From positions 1-5,727 of the forward strand of contig NZ_CALEFV010000349.1 in NCBI RefSeq assembly GCF_937877005.1: DNA of 5,727 bases, in the 5' to 3' direction. The position numbers were made by a program, and so were the translations under genes. The notes under the pieces were generated by a model. The model was not told where the DNA came from and did no database searches. It worked only from the letters and a program-made list of their open reading frames with translations. This document shows positions 1-5,126 of the stretch, one piece after another. The stretch comes from an uncultured Fibrobacter sp. (GTDB lineage Bacteria > Fibrobacterota > Fibrobacteria > Fibrobacterales > Fibrobacteraceae). Each line of letters opens with the position of its first letter. Position 1 is the stretch's first letter.

Positions 1-61
1 TCGAAAGCTGCTCGGCTTCCGCCCGCAAGTCCACAAGATTGCTTTTGGTAAAAAACGGCAT
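1..61 (-). CDS. 5' end of an unidentified minus-strand gene (partial)
   Basis: Read on the minus strand from an ATG at 61, the frame stays open to base 1 and gives 20 residues, MPFFTKSNLVDLRAEAEQLS. The charged, Leu/Ala/Glu-rich end looks like the start of a helix. I do not recognise the protein and assign no function. There is no Shine-Dalgarno sequence before the ATG; instead a TATATT hexamer lies six bases upstream, so a leaderless transcript is possible. A terminator-like hairpin lies about 20 bases upstream on the same strand, separating this gene from anything further up. The start is the only ATG in frame here, and the short length makes the call tentative. Confidence 0.45.
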   Translation of the reverse strand, partial: MPFFTKSNLVDLRAEAEQLS

Positions 62-75
62 ACCGCAAATATAGT

Positions 76-95
76 AAAAGGGGGACGCCTCCCCC
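76..95 (-). terminator. Terminator-like hairpin on the minus strand
   Basis: Bases 80-85 (GGGGGA) and 90-95 (TCCCCC) form a perfect 6-bp GC-rich stem with a 4-base loop. On the minus strand the stem is followed directly by TTTT (79-76), as in an intrinsic terminator. No gene is seen upstream of it on that strand inside the window, so it may stop readthrough into the gene starting at 61 or act as a leader element. The T-run is short. Confidence 0.35.
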
Positions 96-105
96 TGCTT
101 GCAGC

Positions 106-199
106 CTTGCCCTAGTGTCATCCTGGAGCCATGAGTGTGTCATCCTGAGCGAAGAGCCGCAGGCTCGTAGTCGAAGGATCTAGACCGAACTAGGGCAAG
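106..199. repeat. 11-bp inverted repeat enclosing a dispersed-repeat copy
   Basis: CTTGCCCTAGT at 106-116 and ACTAGGGCAAG at 189-199 are perfect reverse complements with 72 bp between them. Inside are two direct copies of GTGTCATCCTG (115-125 and 137-147), the second being the start of a longer palindromic repeat. The element could fold as one 94-nt cruciform or hairpin, or be a small non-coding insertion with its own ends. No target-site duplication is obvious, and no gene lies inside. Confidence 0.6.
139..180. repeat. Dispersed palindromic repeat, copy A
   Basis: This 42-bp unit begins GTCATCCTGAGCG and ends GTCGAAGGATC. Its outer ends are mutually complementary (ATCCT at 142-146, AGGAT at 175-179). 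In the middle it carries a 5-bp hairpin, GAGCC/GGCTC (154-158 and 162-166, loop GCA). A related unit lies at 361-399. Repeats of this type are widespread in intergenic DNA of several phyla; their role is unknown to me. Confidence 0.7.
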
Positions 200-214
200 T
201 CTTCCAGCACCTCA

Positions 215-287
215 CCACCTAAAGGTGGCCATGTACACTAAGGCCTAAAGGCCAAGTGTCCAAAGGTCGCCTAAGGGGCACCGCCCC
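215..287. repeat. Ladder of three short GC-rich hairpins
   Basis: Three hairpins follow one another. CCACCT/AGGTGG (215-220, 223-228) comes first. A nested stem follows, ACACT/AGTGT (235-239, 255-259) around GGCC/GGCC (242-245, 250-253). GGGGC/GCCCC (275-279, 283-287) comes last. The first two share the sequence CCTAAAGG across the loop (218-225 and 244-251). By hand count 241-320 is about 66% G+C with C strongly favoured on the plus strand. No reading frame here looks coding. A structured non-coding spacer is the best description. Confidence 0.5.
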
Positions 288-327
288 CTAAAACCCCCCG
301 CTTACCCCGTCCACCCGCCCTAATGTC

Positions 328-357
328 ATGCTCCGCTTGACGGGGCATTCCCCTTTT
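328..357 (+). terminator. Terminator-like alternative hairpins
   Basis: ATGCTCCG (328-335) pairs with CGGGGCAT (341-348) through one G-U pair and a 5-base loop. Alternatively GGGG (342-345) pairs with CCCC (350-353) and is followed at once by TTTTA (354-358). The two folds exclude each other. The second has the layout of a weak intrinsic terminator on the plus strand, but no plus-strand gene precedes it in the window. It may simply be part of the repeat-rich spacer. Confidence 0.3.
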
Positions 358-360
358 ATC

Positions 361-399
361 GTCATTCTGAGCGTAGCCGCAAGGCGAAGTCGAAGAATC
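361..399. repeat. Dispersed palindromic repeat, copy B
   Basis: This 39-bp unit begins GTCATTCTGAGCG and ends GTCGAAGAATC, matching copy A at 139-180 at both ends. The two-base difference between copies is compensatory: ATTCT (364-368) pairs with AGAAT (394-398) here, where copy A has ATCCT with AGGAT. The middle differs in length and sequence. The preserved outer pairing suggests that folding matters. Confidence 0.65.
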
Positions 400-442
400 C
401 AGTCACTTTTTTACTACTATTTCCCCATGACATAGCCCCGTA

Positions 443-644
443 CCGAATGGTTCGGAGCGACCGGAAATTTTGAGATTCGTCTCTTATTCTCACGACTGAA
501 ACTACCACTTTCAAATTCTACGGGAATAAGACGGACACTCACGTCCCATCTGGGGCGTGGGTCGTTTGTGCTTATCGTAGAAAAGGGTGTGGTAGCCCTC
601 AGTCGTGGTGAGCACGCGAAGCGACTCCACGCCTTTTTTATTTT
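443..644 (+). ncRNA. Candidate structured RNA or long palindromic element
   Basis: A 5-bp hairpin CCGAA/TTCGG (443-447, 451-455) precedes a long imperfect rod. In the rod, CACGACTGA (491-499) pairs with TCAGTCGTG (599-607) and CTACCAC (502-508) with GTGGTAG (589-595). Further in, TTCTACG (516-522) pairs with CGTAGAA (576-582), ATAAG (526-530) with CTTAT (571-575) and CACGTCCC (540-547) with GGGGCGTG (552-559). TTCGTCTC (476-483) can extend the base by pairing within 610-620. TTTTTTATTTT follows at 634-644, which suggests the plus strand. The rod with internal loops recalls 6S RNA in shape only; I see no family signature. A dispersed repeat, or a leader of the downstream operon, is equally possible. 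No clear promoter was found. Confidence 0.33.
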
Positions 645-693
645 CAAAAAAGTTGGAAATCGTTCATTTGCTGCAGGGACTTATCTCGCTGAT

Positions 694-698
694 AAGGA
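694..698 (+). promoter_or_regulatory. Ribosome binding site fixing the start at 706
   Basis: AAGGA at 694-698 lies seven bases before the ATG at 706. The earlier in-frame GTG at 568 has no comparable site and lies inside the palindromic element, so this site decides the start. Confidence 0.6.
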
Positions 699-705
699 TG
701 CCCCC

Positions 706-2634
706 ATGGCAAGAATTGAAGTCATACAGACTGTTGATACATCGAACTTTAAGGCCCGCAATGCCGAAGAATTGAAGAAGCAAATTGTACACCACTTTGC
801 AGAAAAGGGATGTCCTCCAACAGTCGAAATTCTATCCGATTCAGCAGTCCGTATCGTTTTCGACACAGACGCACTCGAAAAAGCCGAAAACAACTTTCAC
901 AAAGCATCATCTCTCTGCAATGAAGGACGATTCAATGCGGCAACGGATTTGCTGCATAAGGCCATCAAGGCATGCCCCGGATATTCTGAGGCACATCGCT
1001 TACTCGGACAAGTTCTGTTTCAGCAAGGCGAAATTGACAAAGGAATGGACGAAGTTCTTGAAGCACTCCTCATCGACCCCAAAAACATGTGGGCGCTAAT
1101 CATGATGGGCAACATTCTTGCTAACGGGAAAAACAATGTTGACGCAGCAGACAAGTATTATAAAAAGGTTCTAGAATATTACCCTGATAACGCCATTGCA
1201 CTCAATAATGTTGCGGGCACGCTTATTCGGAAAAAAGATTATGACACCGCTATTCGCTACATGAAGCGAGCCCTTGAATTAGACAATACCTACACAAACA
1301 GCTATTATGGGATTGCTTTAGCATACTATCACAAGGATGATTTGGACAACGCTTTTGAATACGCAAGCCAAGGGGCGTTAAAAGGAGCAAATCGTGCAGA
1401 AGATCCTGGCGTCCGTCAAGAACTCTTAAAATTGTTATTGACCACTGCAAGAGATATCGCGGAATCAACAGATTACGAATCCAGGGTGTTTGAATTAGCT
1501 CATAGTTTTGAAACCAAATTTAATGTAACCATCAAATTTGAGCGCGATGACGAGCAGGACACCTTGGCACATTTGGAATTCGCCGATTTCCATCATCGCA
1601 AGGATCACGTTGTCAAATACAAGAAAGATGGCAACTATTGCCATTACATGCTCCATGAATTGACGCACCTTGAGATGATGCTTTCCGCCCAAAGGAATGG
1701 AAAACTCCAGACCATCGGATTTACGCAGCGAAATTTTGACGATTTCTTGCAAGACTACAAACGTCATTTTGACGAAGTCAAGAAAAAGATTGGTGCAGTC
1801 CAATCAGAAAAGTTGGCGAAGCACTTGTTCCAGGGATTGTCATTGCAGGTGATGAATGCCCCGCTAGACTTGTTCGTGGAACAGAAAATCTATGAGAAGG
1901 CAGAATTCAGACCGCTTCAGTTGACATCTTTATTTGCAATGGAATCAAGCAACATCGATGCCGTGCGACAGACTGCGAATGTTGCTGAATTTCCGCAAAT
2001 TATTAAGGACACGAATAAACTGTTGAACATGCTTCAGTCCTTGCTTTTACGCAAACTCTATGGATTGGATTTTGTCAATCAGTACAAGCCATCGCAAAAC
2101 ATGATGAACAGAGCCACGGAATTCTTCAAGGCATTTGAAAATTCTCTTGCATCGTTCAACGCTGGTGACGAATATACAGTCTTTGAAAAGATTGCCACAA
2201 CACTTGGTTTAGTAAAATATTTCACCCTTTCCGGCGTAGAAAATAGCGAAATCAAGACAGAGGCCGACAGAAATCAGGACCAGTTCAACGAAACGCACAA
2301 TCCCGCAACAGCAGACCCGATGATTGCCGTCATGATGTCCTCCTATATGGTCGGGGCATTGGAATACTTTGAAAGGCTGCTGCCGGAAGACATTGAAAAA
2401 ATTGCTTTTGAATGCGCTATGGTTGGGCAAAATGGAATTAGTCCTGCACAAAAGAGCGGATACAAGTTGAACAATGTTCCCGGAAAAGATTTTAGCGGTT
2501 ATGAACTGCTCGCCTATTACTATGTAAGCTGGGCCATTTCACATCCCGAAATGCTTGATAAACTGCAGTTGCCTTTTGCAGATGCCTACAGTATGGCAAA
2601 GCAGATGTTTGATTCCAGACGAGGTGAGAAATGA
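706..2634 (+). CDS. TPR protein with HELTH zinc-metallopeptidase motif
   Basis: The protein has 642 residues from the ATG at 706. Residues 1-55 look like a small alpha/beta domain. About five tetratricopeptide repeats follow (roughly 60-93, 94-127, 128-162, 163-196, 197-230), with the usual small residues and a Pro or Asp-Asn ending most repeats; TPRs bind partner proteins. H317-E318-L319-T320-H321 in a helical context is the HExxH signature of zinc metallopeptidases, with the two His as metal ligands and the Glu as catalytic base. E392, in the helix after APLD (385-388), could be the third ligand, which is a guess. The C-terminal third is helical and unrecognised. There is no signal peptide or membrane segment, so it should be cytosolic. 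It opens a three-gene operon, and its stop overlaps the next start. Substrate unknown. Family known: TPR, HExxH; the protease role is inferred, and non-catalytic metal binding is possible. Confidence 0.85.
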   Translation: MARIEVIQTVDTSNFKARNAEELKKQIVHHFAEKGCPPTVEILSDSAVRIVFDTDALEKAENNFHKASSLCNEGRFNAATDLLHKAIKACPGYSEAHRLLGQVLFQQGEIDKGMDEVLEALLIDPKNMWALIMMGNILANGKNNVDAADKYYKKVLEYYPDNAIALNNVAGTLIRKKDYDTAIRYMKRALELDNTYTNSYYGIALAYYHKDDLDNAFEYASQGALKGANRAEDPGVRQELLKLLLTTARDIAESTDYESRVFELAHSFETKFNVTIKFERDDEQDTLAHLEFADFHHRKDHVVKYKKDGNYCHYMLHELTHLEMMLSAQRNGKLQTIGFTQRNFDDFLQDYKRHFDEVKKKIGAVQSEKLAKHLFQGLSLQVMNAPLDLFVEQKIYEKAEFRPLQLTSLFAMESSNIDAVRQTANVAEFPQIIKDTNKLLNMLQSLLLRKLYGLDFVNQYKPSQNMMNRATEFFKAFENSLASFNAGDEYTVFEKIATTLGLVKYFTLSGVENSEIKTEADRNQDQFNETHNPATADPMIAVMMSSYMVGALEYFERLLPEDIEKIAFECAMVGQNGISPAQKSGYKLNNVPGKDFSGYELLAYYYVSWAISHPEMLDKLQLPFADAYSMAKQMFDSRRGEK

Positions 2635-2960
2635 GCGATTTTGAAAAAATGAAAGCAAAGGTCAAGCAATTCACCATTGACCGCGACTGGGACCAATTCC
2701 ATAACGGCAAGGACCTCGCCATCGCCCTTTCTGGCGAGGCATCGGAGCTTCTCAATGCGTTCCTTTGGAAGAAACCTGAAGATGTAAAAATCGAAAAGGT
2801 GCGGGAAGAATTAGCCGATGTGCTTAATTATGCATTCCTAATCGCAGACAAGTATAATCTTGATATTGAGCAAATCATGGACGAAAAGTTGCGAATTAAC
2901 GGGGAGAAGTATCCCGTTAATAAGGCTAAGGGATCTGCGAAGAAGTATAACGAGTTGTAA
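2631..2960 (+). CDS. MazG-like / dCTPase-type nucleotide pyrophosphohydrolase
   Basis: This 109-residue all-alpha protein belongs to the MazG/RS21-C6 superfamily, which hydrolyses (d)NTPs to the monophosphate and pyrophosphate with Mg2+. The ExxE motif is E36-A-S-E39 and the ExxD motif is E60-L-A-D63, the standard four metal ligands. R18-D-W-D-Q-F-H24 followed by a helix leading into GE is very like mammalian dCTP pyrophosphatase (DCTPP1), so dCTP or a modified dCTP is the likeliest substrate; this is inferred. Length fits the single-domain family. The ATG overlaps the previous stop (ATGA) and is preceded by GAGGTGA at 2621-2627, pointing to translational coupling. Beside a nuclease-helicase it could act on nucleotides during phage infection, or it could be plain housekeeping. 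The C-terminal Lys-rich tail (94-106) is unremarkable. Confidence 0.9.
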   Translation: MSDFEKMKAKVKQFTIDRDWDQFHNGKDLAIALSGEASELLNAFLWKKPEDVKIEKVREELADVLNYAFLIADKYNLDIEQIMDEKLRINGEKYPVNKAKGSAKKYNEL

Positions 2961-2972
2961 GGGGAAAGAACG

Positions 2973-4853
2973 ATGATTGTATATAGCGGAATCAAAGCCG
3001 AATTCATGAAGAGTGTTGAAAATGACACCATTGCAATTGAAGTTCAGAACACAATATGGACGAAAATGGGAAAGGTCTCTCCGGAAAATGAATTTCGTTC
3101 ATGGGACAATTCGCTTCAGCACATGTATAAGGTCCTGAATGATAATAATATTCCGCATAATGCAGGGATTGCTATAGAATACAATATTCCTCAAACAAGC
3201 AAGCGCGTTGACTTTATTATTTCAGGATATGACGAAGAAAACCGAGCGAATGCAGTTATCATTGAACTAAAACAATGGGAAAAACTAGAAGCAGTTTATT
3301 CCGCGGATGCTTTGGTTAAAACATACATTGGAAAAGGAAATCGTCTTGTCGTCCATCCCTCATATCAAGTTTGGTCGTATACAAAAATGATTGAGGATTA
3401 CAATCAATCTGTACAAGATTCTCGAATTAGATTATCCCCATGTGCCTACCTCCACAACTATATTAGGAAGGAGCAAAGTGACCCGATAGATGCAAATCCA
3501 TACAAGCCCTATTTAGATGATGCGCCGGCGTTCACTAAGGGCGAAGTTTCAAAACTTAGAGATTTTATAAAAAATTGCATTAAGAAAGGTGACGATAAAG
3601 AAATTCTTTACCAAATTGACCATGGAAAAATTCGTCCATCAAAGAGCTTGCAAAATTCTATTTGCAACATGTTGAAAGGAAACAAGGAATTCACCTTAAT
3701 TGACGAACAAAAAGTAATCTACGAGCAAATTCTTGATTGGGCACAGAAATCGTTAAAAGAAGAAAAAAAGAGAACCATTATCGTTGAAGGCGGACCAGGA
3801 ACAGGAAAAACAGTAATTGCAATAAATCTTCTGGCTCAATTGACGAAACAAGGACAATTCGTTCAATATACATCGAAAAATTCTGCACCCCGAAATGTTT
3901 ATCTCGCGAAACTAAAAGGCCTGTTTAGAAAAAGCAGTGTAGACAATATGTTTAAAGGATCGGGAATCTACACGGATTCACCAACAAATGCTGTACATAC
4001 CATATTAGCCGATGAATCACATCGATTAAATGAAAAATCAGGAATGTTCCACAACAAGGGTGAAAACCAAATAAAAGAAATAATCAAAGCCTCATATTGT
4101 AGTGTATTCTTTATTGATGAATGTCAAAGAGTGACAATTCAAGATATTGGCTCCATTGAAGAAATAAAGAAATGGGCTTCCCAGCTAAACTCCCAAATTG
4201 AGTACGTTCAATTGAAGTCTCAATTCCGCTGCAATGGTTCAGATGGATATTTAGCATGGCTTGATGATGTTCTAGAAATAAGGGAAACAGCGAATTATAA
4301 TCTAGAGGGGCTTGATTTTGATTTTCGAGTTCTCGATAAGCCAGAAATGGTCCGCGATATTATTTTTGAAAAGAACAAAATCAATAATAGATCCCGTATA
4401 CTGGCAGGATATTGTTGGGATTGGAACAAAAAAGGTGAAAACGACACAAATGTTCATGACATCAAAATAGATTCCTTTGCAATGAGTTGGAACCTAAAAA
4501 ATTCATCAACGTATGCCATTGACCCCGGCTCAATAAACGAAGTGGGTTGCATCCATACATCGCAGGGCTTGGAATTTGAGTATGTTGGGGTTATAATCGG
4601 AAATGATCTTCGTTATGAAAATGGTAAAATTGTTACTGATTTCACAAAACGAGCAAGAACCGACAACTCATTAAAAGGGATTAAGTCTATTTATAAAAAG
4701 AATCCCGCTCAGGCCCTTCAAATTGCAGATGAAATTATCAAAAACACGTACAAGACACTTATGACTCGCGGCATGAAGGGGTGTTACATATATTGCTGCG
4801 ATAAAGAGCTTGCTGATTATCTACGAAAAAGAATTAACATTCGTAATGCTTAA
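2973..4853 (+). CDS. PD-(D/E)XK nuclease fused to DUF2075/Schlafen-g3 type helicase
   Basis: The protein has 626 residues. The N-terminal part carries a PD-(D/E)XK-like nuclease signature: D80 in RVDFII, then E98-L-K100 in VIIELKQWE. After a linker, the C-terminal half is a superfamily 1 helicase of the DUF2075 (Schlafen group 3 helicase) type. It has Walker A GGPGTGKT (273-280), a DESH box (347-350) and FFIDECQR (379-386). Further on are QFRCNGSDGYLAWLDD (417-432), HTSQGLEFEYVGVIIG (528-543) and the arginine-finger-type motif TRGMKG (598-603). All the ATPase motifs are intact, so an ATP-driven DNA or RNA motor with a nuclease is expected. The start at 2973 follows AAGGGGAAAG (2959-2968); an in-frame ATG at 3009 is weaker. 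It sits 12 bp after the pyrophosphohydrolase gene, as the last gene of the operon, and is more A/T-rich than its surroundings. The layout resembles the anti-phage protein Nhi, as I recall it. Cytosolic; substrate unknown. Confidence 0.88.
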   Translation: MIVYSGIKAEFMKSVENDTIAIEVQNTIWTKMGKVSPENEFRSWDNSLQHMYKVLNDNNIPHNAGIAIEYNIPQTSKRVDFIISGYDEENRANAVIIELKQWEKLEAVYSADALVKTYIGKGNRLVVHPSYQVWSYTKMIEDYNQSVQDSRIRLSPCAYLHNYIRKEQSDPIDANPYKPYLDDAPAFTKGEVSKLRDFIKNCIKKGDDKEILYQIDHGKIRPSKSLQNSICNMLKGNKEFTLIDEQKVIYEQILDWAQKSLKEEKKRTIIVEGGPGTGKTVIAINLLAQLTKQGQFVQYTSKNSAPRNVYLAKLKGLFRKSSVDNMFKGSGIYTDSPTNAVHTILADESHRLNEKSGMFHNKGENQIKEIIKASYCSVFFIDECQRVTIQDIGSIEEIKKWASQLNSQIEYVQLKSQFRCNGSDGYLAWLDDVLEIRETANYNLEGLDFDFRVLDKPEMVRDIIFEKNKINNRSRILAGYCWDWNKKGENDTNVHDIKIDSFAMSWNLKNSSTYAIDPGSINEVGCIHTSQGLEFEYVGVIIGNDLRYENGKIVTDFTKRARTDNSLKGIKSIYKKNPAQALQIADEIIKNTYKTLMTRGMKGCYIYCCDKELADYLRKRINIRNA

Positions 4854-4881
4854 GTTCCATTTTGGAACTTATGTTCCTTTT
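4851..4881 (+). terminator. Operon-end hairpin with an alternative fold
   Basis: TAAGTTCCA (4851-4859) and TGGAACTTA (4863-4871) form a perfect 9-bp stem with a TTT loop, including the stop codon of the nuclease-helicase gene. The right arm can instead pair GGAAC (4864-4868) with GTTCC (4873-4877), followed by TTTT (4878-4881). The second fold is the terminator-shaped one. Both are A/T-rich and modest, but the position directly after the last operon gene supports a terminator. Confidence 0.5.
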
Positions 4882-4892
4882 GGCGTCTACAA

Positions 4893-4951
4893 GCCTAGGC
4901 GTTGCGGGCGCGGCGCCTGAGCGCCCGCTAGAAGGGGTTGCGGAAAACGCC
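4893..4951. repeat. GC-rich palindromic spacer element
   Basis: GCGGGCGC (4904-4911) and GCGCCCGC (4921-4928) form an 8-bp stem, nested inside GGCGTT/AACGCC (4898-4903, 4946-4951). GCCTAGGC at 4893-4900 is itself palindromic, and GTTGCGG is directly repeated (4901-4907, 4937-4943). By hand count 4901-4960 is about 72% G+C, against 30% for 4801-4860. No T-run follows on either strand, so this is not an intrinsic terminator. It looks like a REP-like intergenic element. Confidence 0.5.
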
Positions 4952-4968
4952 GAAGGCGGTTGAAGCGT

Positions 4969-4989
4969 GGGGAAGGCTTTCCCCTTTCT
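4969..4989 (+). terminator. Terminator-like hairpin before the RhuM promoter
   Basis: GGGGAA (4969-4974) and TTCCCC (4979-4984) form a 6-bp stem with a GGCT loop, followed by TTTCT. The stem is GC-rich at its base and lies 25 bp before the next promoter, where it could insulate the RhuM gene from operon readthrough. The T-run is short. Confidence 0.4.
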
Positions 4990-5008
4990 ATAAATTTGTC
5001 AAACCCTC

Positions 5009-5037
5009 TTGACATCTGCCATCTGGTAACTTATATT
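5009..5037 (+). promoter_or_regulatory. Sigma-70-type promoter of the RhuM-family gene
   Basis: TTGACA (5009-5014) is a perfect -35 box, and TATATT (5032-5037) is a one-mismatch -10 box at the ideal 17-bp spacing. Transcription should begin near 5043-5045, leaving a leader of about 80 nt. The -35 box is the right half of TGTCAA-N6-TTGACA (4997-5014), a perfect inverted repeat that could be an operator. The gene therefore probably has its own transcript, separate from the upstream operon. Confidence 0.75.
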
Positions 5038-5093
5038 TAGTGCACAAGTGTGTAGAAATTGCTTTTCGCGCACGGTGTAAAACAAGCAAAGCC

Positions 5094-5118
5094 CCGCCTT
5101 TTTTATGCATGTAGGCGG
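5094..5118 (+). promoter_or_regulatory. Leader hairpin next to the ribosome binding site
   Basis: CCGCC (5094-5098) can pair with GGCGG (5114-5118) around a 15-base loop that begins TTTTTT. The right arm runs straight into the purine-rich GGAGGGAGG (5117-5125) before the ATG codons at 5127 and 5130. The fold could therefore limit ribosome access. It is only a 5-bp stem with a large loop, so the effect is speculative. Confidence 0.3.
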
Positions 5119-5126
5119 AGGGAGGA

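Noticed and set aside
472..627. Integron attC site
   Set aside because: The palindrome is of suitable size, but the GTTRRRY and RYYYAAC core sites are missing at its ends.
472..644. Firm call as 6S RNA, tmRNA, RNase P RNA or SRP RNA
   Set aside because: Only the rod shape fits 6S. None of the conserved sequence blocks of the other RNAs is present, so it stays an unnamed candidate.
417..647. Minus-strand frame of 76 codons starting with TTG
   Set aside because: Ser/Arg-rich and low-complexity, no family resemblance, and the palindrome of the DNA explains the open frame. A second frame on the same strand is open for over 40 codons too. A real peptide cannot be fully excluded.
568..705. GTG at 568 as start of the TPR-peptidase gene, adding 46 residues
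   Set aside because: No ribosome binding site, the added residues do not look like a domain, and the stretch lies inside a palindromic element. The ATG at 706 has AAGGA at good distance.
785..1099. Plus-strand frame of 104 codons inside the TPR gene
   Set aside because: It lies fully inside the well-supported TPR coding region in another frame and looks like nothing known.
4997..5002. Divergent minus-strand promoter using the reverse TTGACA
   Set aside because: No -10-like hexamer lies 16-18 bp further on that strand, and no minus-strand gene follows.
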